Source: CAYUET01 sp964443875 (GTDB lineage: Bacteria; Auribacterota; JAFGBW01). From it: a DNA stretch of 64,000 nucleotides. Shown in pieces: positions 25,412 through 33,669 of this stretch. The translations under genes and the position numbers were made by a program. The notes under the pieces were generated by a model. That model made no database searches. It was not told the DNA's origin and saw nothing but the letters and a program-made list of their open reading frames with translations. Position 1 is the first letter of the stretch; each line of letters starts with the position of its first letter. The stretch is taken from assembly GCA_964443875.1 (NCBI GenBank), contig CAYUET010000014.1:12499-76498 (forward strand), in the 5' to 3' direction.

Positions 25412-25957
25412 TTATTTCTCCACTGTTCGTTGAAAATTCAGATGAAGCTGTCCGAAAGTCCTGATGTTTTCCCTGTCGAATTCCACCAGCTCCAGAACAG
25501 AAACCCTGCCTCTTATTTCAAAATCGCTCTGATTCCAGAGTTCAGCCATCTTCAGGCATTCATGAAAATCATCAGAAGTTCCTACCCCTATATTCGGATT
25601 TAAGTCCAGAATTGAAGTCCTCTGGTCTTTCAATTTTCCTGAATACAGCGCTTCCTGTATTTTAATGATCCGGCTCTGTCCTTCATCGGGCACTAAAAAC
25701 ACATTAAAATTTTCATTCGCCCTGTCCTTATTCAATACAGCGCTGCGAAGACAAATTCCAAAGGAAAAAAAAGGCTCTGACCGGCTTTGTATTTCGTCTT
25801 TAAAGTCTTTTTCTGAAAGAGGGCTGTCAGAAATCAAAAGGGTAAAATGCGGTCGTACCCTTTTAAAAAATAAAACATCATATTTTTCCCTAAAAGCCTG
25901 GATACGCTTAAAATCCGTTTCATTCAGTTCCGGGTAAGCCAAAACAAGTTTTGCCAT
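25412..25957 (-). CDS. 2H phosphoesterase-like protein, second motif degenerate
   Basis: A 181-residue protein resembling the 2'-5' RNA ligase/cyclic phosphodiesterase (2H) fold. The first HxTx motif is intact (KRVRPHFTLLISDSPL). The stretch at the expected second motif reads LNPNIGVGTSDD, with Asn in place of His and Gly in place of Thr, so catalysis is doubtful. It may bind a ligand or be a divergent member. The ATG at 25957 follows GGAAGG and is two bases after the Cdd1 stop. Confidence 0.55.
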   Translation of the reverse strand: MAKLVLAYPELNETDFKRIQAFREKYDVLFFKRVRPHFTLLISDSPLSEKDFKDEIQSRSEPFFSFGICLRSAVLNKDRANENFNVFLVPDEGQSRIIKIQEALYSGKLKDQRTSILDLNPNIGVGTSDDFHECLKMAELWNQSDFEIRGRVSVLELVEFDRENIRTFGQLHLNFQRTVEK

Positions 25958-25959
25958 GA

Positions 25960-26208
25960 TCAATCCTTCCAGTTCCACCACTTTAATTTTTTCTGATCAT
26001 ACTCCCTATTTTCCGCATAATACTTAACCAGCCTGAAAACATAAAGCACACAGAGATCCTGTTTTAAGTGAGTCATTTCACATAAACGGAAATACATCTC
26101 CTGGGGATCACAGCCTTTTAAGTCCTCTACGCAGCGGTATCCCAAGAGCAGAAGATCCTTCTTCATGGCTTTTCCGACCCCCGGAATCTCAAGCAAATCT
26201 CTTTCCAT
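25960..26208 (-). CDS. Cdd1-type helix-hairpin-helix protein
   Basis: An 82-residue protein. The helix-hairpin-helix pattern LEIPGVGKAMKKDLLLLGYR is followed by VEDLKGCDPQEMYFRLCEMT and a helical part with CVLYVFRLVKYYAEN. This matches the Pathogenicity locus/Cdd1 family, a small HhH protein family of unclear role, perhaps nucleic-acid binding. First gene of the four-gene minus-strand unit ending at 24269. Confidence 0.75.
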   Translation of the reverse strand: MERDLLEIPGVGKAMKKDLLLLGYRCVEDLKGCDPQEMYFRLCEMTHLKQDLCVLYVFRLVKYYAENREYDQKKLKWWNWKD

Positions 26209-26283
26209 AATTCCCCATGATCTTAAAAAACTCTATTTTAGGGATATTTGCAGACAAGGCAAGAAGGATTAAATCCGAGAATA

Positions 26284-26320
26284 TAAAAAAAAGCCCTGCT
26301 TGAAATTTCATACAGGGCTT
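26284..26320 (-). terminator. intrinsic terminator after accD
   Basis: AAGCCCTG (26291-26298) pairs with CAGGGCTT (26313-26320), with a further GAAATTTC palindrome in the loop. Seven or more Ts follow on the minus strand. It closes the gatCAB-accD transcript, whose last stop is at 26342. Confidence 0.85.
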
Positions 26321-26341
26321 AATATTTATTTGATAAAAAAA

Positions 26342-27205
26342 TTACGCCACTCCGGCGATTTTGGAAGGCAACTTACAGAGAATGGAAAGAATCTGACTCA
26401 CTTCCTTGACCAGATTTTTCCTGTGTGTAACGCGGTCAATCATTCCGTGTTTTAAAAGATATTCGGACTTCTGAAAACCCTGGGGCAGATCCTGTCTTAC
26501 GGTCTGCTTGATAACGCGGGGCCCAGCAAAGCCGATCAAGGCATCCGGTTCAGCAATAATGACATCCCCCAGAGAGGCAAAGGAAGCCATCACACCTCCC
26601 ATGGTCGGATTGGTTAAAATAGAAATAAAGGGCACTCCGGCCTGAGCCAGATGAGCAAGAGCGGCGGAAGTTTTAGCCATCTGCATGAGCGAGTAGCAGC
26701 CTTCATACATTCTGGCTCCTCCCCCTGAACCGGAAACAATCACCACAGGAATTTTTTTCTCGATTCCGCGCTCAATGCAGCGTGTAATCTTTTCACCCAC
26801 GACAGAACCCATGCTGCCCATGATAAAACGGGAATCCGTTACGGCAAATGAGGTGGTTATCCCCTGGATATCGCCGATCCCGGCAATCGCCGCTTCCTTA
26901 AGTCCGGTGGCTTTCTGGTCTTCAGCGAGCTTATCCATATAACTTTTAGGCCCCTTGAATTCAAGAGGGTCAACGGTCGTCAGATCTTTGTCATATTCAT
27001 TAAATGTACCCTGGTCAATCATCTGGTGAACACGTTCCCAGGCCCCCATGGTGAAGTGATATTCACATTTCGGGCAGGTCTTGGCATTATTGTCGACCTC
27101 TTTATTATAAACGGTCTGTTCACATTTCGGACATTTGGTAAAAAGTCCGTTGGGAATGATCTTCTTGCTGGTAAAAGGATTGAATTTTACACCGAAAATA
27201 TTCAT
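26342..27205 (-). CDS. accD: acetyl-CoA carboxylase carboxyltransferase, beta subunit
   Basis: A 287-residue protein with an N-terminal four-cysteine zinc ribbon (KCPKCEQTVYNKEVDNN, TCPKCEYHF). The crotonase-fold carboxyltransferase domain follows (FAVTDSRFIMGSMGSVVGEK; VSGSGGGARMYEGCYSLMQM; SILTNPTMGGVMASFASLGD). It transfers carboxyl groups from biotin to acetyl-CoA with AccA, which is not in the window. The ATG overlaps the gatB stop, an unusual operon partner. Confidence 0.96.
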   Translation of the reverse strand: MNIFGVKFNPFTSKKIIPNGLFTKCPKCEQTVYNKEVDNNAKTCPKCEYHFTMGAWERVHQMIDQGTFNEYDKDLTTVDPLEFKGPKSYMDKLAEDQKATGLKEAAIAGIGDIQGITTSFAVTDSRFIMGSMGSVVGEKITRCIERGIEKKIPVVIVSGSGGGARMYEGCYSLMQMAKTSAALAHLAQAGVPFISILTNPTMGGVMASFASLGDVIIAEPDALIGFAGPRVIKQTVRQDLPQGFQKSEYLLKHGMIDRVTHRKNLVKEVSQILSILCKLPSKIAGVA

Positions 27206-28626
27206 GCTGTTAATGCCTTCTTTAAAAGTTCATTGACCATCTGCGGACTGGCTTTCCCCTTGGAGGCCTTCATCACCTGTCCCACAAGCGCCCCCATGGC
27301 TCTCTCTTTACCGCCCTTATAATCCGCAACAATCTGCTGATTGGATTGCAGAACATCCTGTATGATTTTTTCAATAGCGCCTGTATCTGAAATAACCGTG
27401 AGGCCCTTTTCTTCAACAATGACGGCCGGCGATTTTCCGCTTTCAAACATCAGAGGCAGAACATCCTTGGCTATTTTTCCGGAAATTTTCCCGTTTTCAA
27501 TCAGGTTGATGAGCTCCGCCAGAGCCTTGGGCGTAATAGGCGACTGCGCAGCTGTCAGGTTCCGGTTGTTAAGCTCTCTTGTCAGCTCGCTCATCATCCA
27601 ATTGCTAATCAATTTATAATTGGAACAAAGTTTTGCGCATTCTTCAAAATAGTTGGCCGTCACAAGCTCTGCTGTCAAAAGGGAGGCATCGTAATCCGAT
27701 AAGCTATACTGCGAAACAAAGCGCGCCGCTTTGTCATCCGGATGCTCCGGCATCTCTTTTCTGACTTCCTCGATCAGGGCATCGCTGATCACGATAGGAG
27801 CCAGATCCGGCTCAGGAAAATAGCGGTAATCATGCGCTTCTTCTTTGGAGCGCATGGTGCGTGTCTTTCCTGTCGAAGCATCAAACAAACGTGTTTCCTG
27901 AACCACACGTCCGCCTTCTTTTAAAACCTGAATCTGCCTTTCAATTTCAAAATCAATGGCTTTCTGCACATAACGGAAGGAATTGACATTTTTAATTTCA
28001 GTCTTGGTCCCCAGTTTGGTTTCCCCTTTGGGGCGAACCGACACATTGGCATCACAGCGCAGAGACCCTTCCTCCATATTGCAGTCCGAAATATCCCCGT
28101 ACTCCAGAATCTGCTTGATCTTTTTAAGATAAAGATAGGCATCTCCTGAGCTGAAAATATCCGGTTCACTCACGATTTCCAGTAAAGGAACACCGGTTCT
28201 GTTATAATCCACCAGGCTTCCGGATTCCCCGTGCATGAGTTTGCCCGCATCCTCTTCCATATGCACACGGGTAATGTGAATGTCCTTGGGACCGGTTTCC
28301 GTCATAATCGTCACCTTTCCGCTGACACCGATGGGCCTGTCAAACTGGGAAATCTGATAGGCTTTGGGAAGATCCGGATAAAAATAATTTTTACGGTCCA
28401 TCTTATTAAAACGGTTGATGGCAAAATGCATCATCAACGAAGTCTTGACGGCTCTGCGGACCACATCTTCGTTCATTACCGGCAACACCCCGGGATAACC
28501 CAGGCACACAGGACAAACCTGTGTATTCGGCGGCTTTCCAAATTCCGTGGAGCAGTTGCAGAAAATTTTTGATCTGGTTTTAAGCTGAGTATGTACTTCA
28601 AGACCGATAACAGGTTCAAATTCCAT
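27202..28626 (-). CDS. gatB: aspartyl/glutamyl-tRNA amidotransferase subunit B
   Basis: A 474-residue protein starting MEFEPVIGLEVHTQLKTRSK. It has the GatB zinc site (FCNCSTEF, TQVCPVCLGYPG), the kinase-like motifs RKNYFYPDLPKAYQISQFD and HMEEDAGKL, and the C-terminal YqeY-like tail (MGALVGQVMKASKGKASPQM) that grips the tRNA. It works with GatA and GatC to turn Glu-tRNA-Gln (and/or Asp-tRNA-Asn) into the correct species. Confidence 0.97.
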   Translation of the reverse strand: MEFEPVIGLEVHTQLKTRSKIFCNCSTEFGKPPNTQVCPVCLGYPGVLPVMNEDVVRRAVKTSLMMHFAINRFNKMDRKNYFYPDLPKAYQISQFDRPIGVSGKVTIMTETGPKDIHITRVHMEEDAGKLMHGESGSLVDYNRTGVPLLEIVSEPDIFSSGDAYLYLKKIKQILEYGDISDCNMEEGSLRCDANVSVRPKGETKLGTKTEIKNVNSFRYVQKAIDFEIERQIQVLKEGGRVVQETRLFDASTGKTRTMRSKEEAHDYRYFPEPDLAPIVISDALIEEVRKEMPEHPDDKAARFVSQYSLSDYDASLLTAELVTANYFEECAKLCSNYKLISNWMMSELTRELNNRNLTAAQSPITPKALAELINLIENGKISGKIAKDVLPLMFESGKSPAVIVEEKGLTVISDTGAIEKIIQDVLQSNQQIVADYKGGKERAMGALVGQVMKASKGKASPQMVNELLKKALTA

Positions 28627-28633
28627 ATGAGAC

Positions 28634-30091
28634 CTACACTACGATTTGAGGTTTATTAAAATTAAAATGCTGTTCAAACTGATATGCAGCATTTAAAAGT
28701 TCTGATTCCTTAAGTGAGGGCCCGATGAGCTGTACGCCCACAGGCATTTTCTTTTCATCTGTTCCGCAGGGAACCACAATGGCCGGCAGACCCGCTAAAT
28801 TTACAGAAACAGTAAAAACATCCGAAAGATACATGCTGATGGGATCCTTCACCTTCTCACCGATTTTAAACGCCGTATAAGGCGATGTCGGCGTCAAAAG
28901 CATATCCACCTTCTGAAAGACCTGATCAAAATCATTTTTTACGAAGGTTCTTGCCTTCTGGGCTTTCAGATAATAAGCGTCATAATATCCTGAAGAAAGA
29001 ACAAATGTCCCCAGAATAATCCTGCGTTTCACCTCCATGCCGAATCCTTCTGTTCTGGATTTGACATATAACTCGTGCAGATTTCTGGGGTCAGGAGTTC
29101 TTCTTCCATACCTGACGCCGTCAAAACGGGCAAGATTGGCGGATGCTTCAGCGGTAGCCAGGATGTAATAAGCGGCAATGGCGTATTCCGTATGGGGAAG
29201 AGAAACTTCCACAAGCTCGGCGCCAAGAGCCTGAAATTGTTTTTTTGCGGCTTCAATACATTGAAGCGTTCCGGAATCAATTCCGTCTGTGAAATATTCT
29301 TTCGGTAGCCCGATTTTTAATCCCCTGATACTCTTGTTCAGGGACGCCTTATAATCAGGAATTGCGCAGGGAAACGACGTAGAATCCCTTTGATCATGCC
29401 CAGCAATGGCCTGAAGGAGGGTTGCCGCATCTTTCACATTGTTCGCAAAAGGGCCGATCTGATCCAGAGAGGAGGCGTACGCTACAAGTCCGAAACGGCT
29501 TACCAGCCCATAAGTCGGCTTCATCCCGACGACTCCGCAAAAAGAAGCCGGAAGGCGGATGGAGCCTCCGGTATCAGAGCCCAGGGAAACAGGTACCTGT
29601 CCTGCGGCAACCGCAACGGCACTGCCTCCGCTGGAACCTCCGGGAACCTTGTCCAAGTCAAAGGGATTTCTGACCTTCACAAAAGCATTATTTTCACAGG
29701 AAGAGCCCATGGCGAATTCATCCATGTGGCAGGATCCCATGATTACGGCTGATGCGGCTTTAAGTCTGTCCCCCATCGCTCCGTCATAGGGAGAGACATA
29801 ATTTTCAAGAATTTTTGAACCGCAGGTTGCGGGAATTCCCTTCACGCACATATTGTCTTTCAAAGCCACGGGGATTCCCCAGAGCAAAGGGGCATTTTCA
29901 GGCATTCCGGCCTGGTCCAGGGCTTCGGCCTGGCTTAAGACTTCCTTTTGGTTCACATAGGCAAAATCATTCAGGCTGGAATTTGTTTTTTCAATCCGGC
30001 CAAGATACTGGCTGACGACTTCTTTCACCGAAACTTTTTTTGAACGGTAAAGAGAATGGAGTTCTTCAATGGTATAAGGGGAAGGATTCAT
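28634..30091 (-). CDS. gatA: aspartyl/glutamyl-tRNA amidotransferase subunit A
   Basis: A 485-residue amidase-signature protein. The Ser-cis-Ser-Lys triad is recognisable: Lys in VALKDNMCVKG, Ser residues in PGGSSGGSAVAVAAGQ and SLGSDTGGSIRLPASFCG. It releases ammonia from glutamine for the transamidation done by GatB. It is six bases downstream of gatC and eight upstream of gatB. Confidence 0.97.
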   Translation of the reverse strand: MNPSPYTIEELHSLYRSKKVSVKEVVSQYLGRIEKTNSSLNDFAYVNQKEVLSQAEALDQAGMPENAPLLWGIPVALKDNMCVKGIPATCGSKILENYVSPYDGAMGDRLKAASAVIMGSCHMDEFAMGSSCENNAFVKVRNPFDLDKVPGGSSGGSAVAVAAGQVPVSLGSDTGGSIRLPASFCGVVGMKPTYGLVSRFGLVAYASSLDQIGPFANNVKDAATLLQAIAGHDQRDSTSFPCAIPDYKASLNKSIRGLKIGLPKEYFTDGIDSGTLQCIEAAKKQFQALGAELVEVSLPHTEYAIAAYYILATAEASANLARFDGVRYGRRTPDPRNLHELYVKSRTEGFGMEVKRRIILGTFVLSSGYYDAYYLKAQKARTFVKNDFDQVFQKVDMLLTPTSPYTAFKIGEKVKDPISMYLSDVFTVSVNLAGLPAIVVPCGTDEKKMPVGVQLIGPSLKESELLNAAYQFEQHFNFNKPQIVV

Positions 30092-30096
30092 AAGTG

Positions 30097-30396
30097 TTAA
30101 ACCTCCTGAATAACCGCAGGAACTTTAAAAAACACCCCGTCCTGTTCCGGAGCCAGCTTTAAAAAGTCTTCACGGGAAAATTGAACTTTTACCTCGTCTT
30201 TGCGGGTCACGTTCTCGACTGGCAAAATATGGGCTGTCGCTTTGACGGAAGAGGTGTCCAGAGAATTCAGTTTTTCAACAAAATGCAGAATTTCCCCGAT
30301 CTGGCCGGCAAACTCTTTTTTCTGTTCAGGCGGAATCTCCAGCATGGCCAGTTTTTCCGTGTATTCAACAAGTTTTACATAATCCGTATCCGTCAT
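30097..30396 (-). CDS. gatC: aspartyl/glutamyl-tRNA amidotransferase subunit C
   Basis: A 99-residue protein: VKLVEYTEKLAMLEIPPEQK, IGEILHFVEKLNSLDTSSVK and the C-terminal FLKLAPEQDGVFFKVPAVIQ typical of GatC, which clamps GatA to GatB. I use the ATG at 30396, which has GGAGGAG at a proper distance; the frame extends to 30426 without such a site. Confidence 0.93.
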   Translation of the reverse strand: MTDTDYVKLVEYTEKLAMLEIPPEQKKEFAGQIGEILHFVEKLNSLDTSSVKATAHILPVENVTRKDEVKVQFSREDFLKLAPEQDGVFFKVPAVIQEV

Positions 30397-30453
30397 AAGA
30401 GTCTCCTCCATCAAAAACATGAACATCTTAAATCAAGTCTCATCAAAGAAATA

Positions 30454-30527
30454 CACGCCCGACAGGATTCGAACCTGTGACCCTCGGATTAGAAATCCGA
30501 TGCTCTATCCAGCTGAGCTACGGGCGC
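30454..30527 (-). tRNA. tRNA-Arg (anticodon TCT)
   Basis: A 74-base cloverleaf on the minus strand. It has acceptor GCGCCCG/CGGGCGT, D arm GCTC/GAGC, anticodon stem TCGGA/TCCGA with loop TTTCTAA (TCT, reading AGA and possibly AGG) and T arm ACAGG/CCTGT with TTCGAAT. The discriminator is G and CCA is not encoded. It sits between the mreB stop and gatC on the same strand, so it may be cotranscribed with mreB. Confidence 0.96.
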
Positions 30528-30536
30528 ATATAAAAT

Positions 30537-31571
30537 TTATTTGGATAGGGAAGAAACGACTTTCTTAAGAAGATTCAGATCTTCAAGAACCTTGCCGGCC
30601 CCTTTGGCCACAGCGGTTAAAGGATCTTCAGCCACAGTGACTTTGAGCCCTGTTTTTTCCTCCAGAAGCCTGTCCAGTCCTCTTAAAAGAGCGCCGCCTC
30701 CGGCGAGAACGACTCCCTTATCCACAAGGTCAGCGGCTATTTCAGGAGGGCACACGTCGAGGGTAGTACGAACCGTACTCACAATCGATGTCACGCCTTC
30801 AGAAAGGGCCTGTCTGATTTCCTCTGAATTGATAAAGAGCGTTTTAGGCAAACCTGTAATCTGATCGCGGCCTTTGACTTCCATGGAAAGTTCCTCTTCA
30901 AGAGGATAGGCTGAACCGATCTGAATTTTAATACTTTCAGCCGTTCTTTCACCAATCATCAAACTATACGTATATTTCATATATTGAGAAATAGATTCTG
31001 TCAGGTGATCGCCGGCTACACGTGTGGATTTGCTGGCCACTATTCCCGCGAGGGAAATAATCGCCACATCCGTCGTTCCGCCTCCGATATCGATAATCAT
31101 ATTCCCGGAAGGCTCCTGAACCGGAAGCCCAACACCGATCGCAGCAGCCATAGGCTCCTTAATCAGATAAACCTCACGGGCGCCCGCTTTGATCGCAGAA
31201 TCATAAACGGCCTTTTCCTCCACGGGCGTAATTGCCGAAGGCACACCAATGACCGTTCTGGGCCTCGGTTGAAAAAAGGACGTGGAGTGTGCTTTTTTAA
31301 TAAAATAACGCAGCATGGCTTCTGTCACTCTGAAATCAGCAATCACCCCGTCTCTCAGGGGACGAACGGCTGTAATATTTCCGGGTGTTTTACCCAGCAT
31401 GCGCTTGGCTTCTTCTCCGACGGCGACAACATTAAATGTACCGGACTGGATAGCCACTACGGAAGGTTCATTCAAGATGATGCCTTTCCCTTTCACAAAA
31501 ACAAGGGTATTTGCTGTACCGAGGTCAATCCCCATATCATTGGAAAAAAATCCGCTTAATATATGAAACAC
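30537..31571 (-). CDS. mreB: MreB, actin-like cell-shape protein
   Basis: A 344-residue actin-fold protein. N-terminal SNDMGIDLGTANTLVFVKGK, phosphate motifs VIGVPSAITPVEEKAVYDSA and NMIIDIGGGTTDVAIISLAG, and the adenosine motif GVVLAGGGALLRGLDRLLEE match MreB. It guides the cell-wall elongation machinery. The frame starts with GTG at 31571 preceded by AAAGGA; the residues after it (FHILSGFFSND) fit the family N terminus. No mreC or mreD follows: a tRNA gene does. Confidence 0.97.
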   Translation of the reverse strand: MFHILSGFFSNDMGIDLGTANTLVFVKGKGIILNEPSVVAIQSGTFNVVAVGEEAKRMLGKTPGNITAVRPLRDGVIADFRVTEAMLRYFIKKAHSTSFFQPRPRTVIGVPSAITPVEEKAVYDSAIKAGAREVYLIKEPMAAAIGVGLPVQEPSGNMIIDIGGGTTDVAIISLAGIVASKSTRVAGDHLTESISQYMKYTYSLMIGERTAESIKIQIGSAYPLEEELSMEVKGRDQITGLPKTLFINSEEIRQALSEGVTSIVSTVRTTLDVCPPEIAADLVDKGVVLAGGGALLRGLDRLLEEKTGLKVTVAEDPLTAVAKGAGKVLEDLNLLKKVVSSLSK

Positions 31572-31617
31572 CTGAACATATCCTTTCTAAAAATATAAAA
31601 AGACAAAATTTTTCGGG

Positions 31618-31646
31618 ATACTGCTTTATATGACACTTTTTGTCAA
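31618..31646 (-). promoter_or_regulatory. possible mreB promoter
   Basis: The minus strand has a perfect TTGACA box (31641-31646) and, 17 bases on, CAGTAT (31618-31623) as a weak -10. The -35 box lies in the inverted repeat TGACA-N5-TGTCA, which could bind a regulator. The leader would be about 40 bases. Confidence 0.4.
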
Positions 31647-31663
31647 TTAATAATTTTTTGTCC

Positions 31664-32470
31664 CTACAACAAAAAACCCTTGAGTTTTTCTGTCAGTTTC
31701 CCGTGCCCTGCACCGTTTGAAATCAGAATCCCCTTATCTGCCTTGAAATCAGGGAATTTCATCACGATGGGGTTACCGGAAAAATCTGTTGCACAGCCCC
31801 CGGCGCCTTCTATCAACGCTATAGGGGCGCATAAATCCCACACATTGATCTGAGCTCCTGCATAAAAGAGATAATCCGCCTCCCCGAGACAAATCCTCAA
31901 TACTTTCCCGCCCACAGAACCCTGTATTATTTCTTTTTCCGGACCCAGGAGTCGTTTTATTTCCGCATAGCGTTTACCGTAATAATGGGAGGAAATCAGA
32001 ATCTTGTTTCCATCCTGATTCTGAGGACACAAAAGCACCTTCACAAAGGTGTTCTCATTTTCATAAAAGGCCCCCACCCCTTTTCCCCCATAGGCACATT
32101 CGCTGGTTACCGGTACATAGACAAGTCCGAGCCTGGGGCTTCCTTCAACCGCAAGCCCTATATGAATGGAAAACTCACCGTTTTTTTTCACAAATTCTTT
32201 GGTCCCGTCCAGCGGATCCACAAACCAGAATCTTCCGTTCCGGCTCCCTGCCTCCCTTGTCCCGGATTCCTCACTGACAATCGCATCATCAGGGAAGGCT
32301 TCTTTCAATCCGCTTACAATCAGCCGATCAGAAGCCAGATCCGCCTCTGTAACAGGGCCCATCTGTTTTTCCTTCTCAGTCACGGAAAAATCAGAATGAT
32401 AGACAGTCAGAATAAGTCTTGAAGCCTCCGAGGCCAGTTTTTTCATCACCTGAATTTCCTTTGAATACAT
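31664..32470 (-). CDS. CysQ-like 3'(2'),5'-bisphosphate nucleotidase / inositol-phosphatase family
   Basis: A 268-residue FIG-superfamily phosphatase. Metal-site motifs: VTEADLASDR, IVSEESG, FWFVDPLDGTKEFVKKNGEF and INVWDLCAPIALIEGAGG. The DPLDGTKEF form (Lys-Glu-Phe) is typical of CysQ, which removes PAP formed in sulfate assimilation; other members act on inositol phosphates. The ATG has AAAGGG upstream. Lone gene between the mreB promoter and the divergent PilZ gene. Confidence 0.85.
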   Translation of the reverse strand: MYSKEIQVMKKLASEASRLILTVYHSDFSVTEKEKQMGPVTEADLASDRLIVSGLKEAFPDDAIVSEESGTREAGSRNGRFWFVDPLDGTKEFVKKNGEFSIHIGLAVEGSPRLGLVYVPVTSECAYGGKGVGAFYENENTFVKVLLCPQNQDGNKILISSHYYGKRYAEIKRLLGPEKEIIQGSVGGKVLRICLGEADYLFYAGAQINVWDLCAPIALIEGAGGCATDFSGNPIVMKFPDFKADKGILISNGAGHGKLTEKLKGFLL

Positions 32471-32617
32471 ATCTGCCCTTTCTGTCTTTTCCAGCTTTTA
32501 CGAATGCCCGTTTGATGATAATTTATCAAAAAAAAAATAGAAATGAAAAAACTTGCGTTTTAAATGATAAATGGATAGTTGTTTTTAAAAAATAACGGAT
32601 CCGAAGGGGTGTTAAAA

Positions 32618-33028
32618 ATGTTTTTTTCATTTTTCAAGAAATTGTTTTCAAAGAAAAAGGGGAAAGAAAAAAGAGCAGACCCCAGAATATTAAAAGTTTT
32701 TATTGCCCAATGCATAAGCTCCGGAATTAAATCTTTTACCACGGTTGTCAATATCTCATCTGTGGGAATGGGGATGGTTTTGGATAAACCGCTGACCATA
32801 AGCGAAAAAATTACAGTGATCCTCCAGCATGAATTTAGAAACGGGACGTATGATTCAAAACTCATAAATCTACCCCTTCCGTCAAAGGTCGTCTGGATCA
32901 AAGAAGAGAAAGCCTCTGCAAAAAATGCGAAAGATGCTGGACAAGAAAAACAATTTCGGGTAGGACTTGAATTGTTGCCTCTTTCAAAAGATATTGAGGC
33001 CCGTTATAACAGCTTGATGAATAATTAA
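32618..33028 (+). CDS. PilZ-domain protein
   Basis: A 136-residue protein. After a basic start (FFKKLFSKKKGKEKR) comes the PilZ signature: RADPR (the RxxxR motif) and NISSVGMGMV (the (D/N)xSxxG motif). A beta-barrel pattern ends in KVVWIKEE and FRVGLELLPL. These residues bind cyclic di-GMP in the family. I use the ATG at 32618, preceded by GAAGGGG; the frame opens at 32579. A REC-GGDEF gene lies 3 kb away. Confidence 0.8.
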   Translation: MFFSFFKKLFSKKKGKEKRADPRILKVFIAQCISSGIKSFTTVVNISSVGMGMVLDKPLTISEKITVILQHEFRNGTYDSKLINLPLPSKVVWIKEEKASAKNAKDAGQEKQFRVGLELLPLSKDIEARYNSLMNN

Positions 33029-33033
33029 TCTTT

Positions 33034-33116
33034 GCCGAAGTGGCGAAATGGCAGACGCGTAAGCCTCAGGTGCTTATGAGAGTAATCTCATGGGGGTTCG
33101 AGTCCCTTCTTCGGCA
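33034..33116 (+). tRNA. tRNA-Leu (anticodon CAG)
   Basis: An 83-base type II tRNA. It has acceptor GCCGAAG/CTTCGGC with discriminator A, anticodon stem TAAGC/GCTTA with loop CTCAGGT (CAG, reading CUG), and long variable arm TGAGA/TCTCA. The T arm is GGGGG-TTCGAGT-CCCTT with two G-U pairs. CCA is not encoded. A T-run follows at once (33117-33121). Confidence 0.95.
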
Positions 33117-33539
33117 TTTTTTATTTCTTATGAAGTATCAGGAACTTATGTATTAAAATTAATTTAATACTTTTTATGAATTTATATCTTCCTGATTTTT
33201 TCATTTCACCATTAATATTGCTCTGATCCATTTCATTTTTTACATCGTGAACACAGGCGAAGGATTCAATCCTAATAAACAGGGATTCGTCACTCCTATA
33301 CGCCCTCAGGATGACAAAAAACCAAGTGGAGGAAGATGTTTGCCCGTATATTGCTCGAAAAACAAAATCGAATTCTTTTAGTGCCAGACCATTCAATCAC
33401 TCAAAACCCAATAATGACTGCAATCCCAAAAAATAACGCACAGCCCTCCTGTATCCAGGCATCGAATTTCATTCTATTTATCATTTTTAAAACACTACAT
33501 TTCCCCAATATTAATAAAAAATACCGCATTATATCCATT
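33117..33539. other. gene-free interval upstream of ilvB
   Basis: AT-rich stretch between tRNA-Leu and the ilvB leader hairpin. The two small ORFs here (minus 33121-33396, plus 33336-33545) have no recognisable product. The plus-strand ORF does have GGAGG three bases before its ATG and ends in Ile-rich codons (RIISII) inside the hairpin at 33540. Apart from a repeat-like block at 33240-33325, I see no RNA gene or promoter that I would defend. Confidence 0.5.
33240..33325 (-). repeat. possible remnant of a dispersed intergenic repeat
   Basis: On the minus strand this reads GTCATCCTGAG, then GTGACGAATCCCTG, then GGATTGAATCCTTCGCC. This wording resembles the GTCATCCTGAG(C)GAAG...GGATC elements scattered in many bacterial genomes. 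Only one copy is in this window, so repetition is not shown here. Confidence 0.3.
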
Positions 33540-33589
33540 ATTTAGCTCAATTTAGTTTGTTTTCAAACTAAATTGAGCTAAATTTTTTT
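33540..33589 (+). terminator. long AT-rich hairpin with T-run before ilvB
   Basis: A perfect 20-base inverted repeat (arms 33540-33559 and 33564-33583, loop TTTT) followed by seven Ts (33583-33589). It has the form of an intrinsic terminator, and lies 80 bases upstream of the ilvB start. It may stop readthrough from the tRNA side or act as an attenuator. No T-box motif or antiterminator partner was found by eye. Confidence 0.7.
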
Positions 33590-33669
33590 AAAATTTCATT
33601 GAAATTAACCGTTAATATAATTTAAGATACAATAAAACAAACCTTTATTTATAAATGGAGAAAAATAAA

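Noticed and set aside
33121..33396. 91-residue minus-strand ORF beside tRNA-Leu
   Set aside because: Low-complexity, no family, and it spans the repeat-like block; more likely chance.
33540..33669. T-box riboswitch upstream of ilvB
   Set aside because: No T-box consensus (AGGGTGGNACCGCG-like) and no specifier stem seen before the hairpin.
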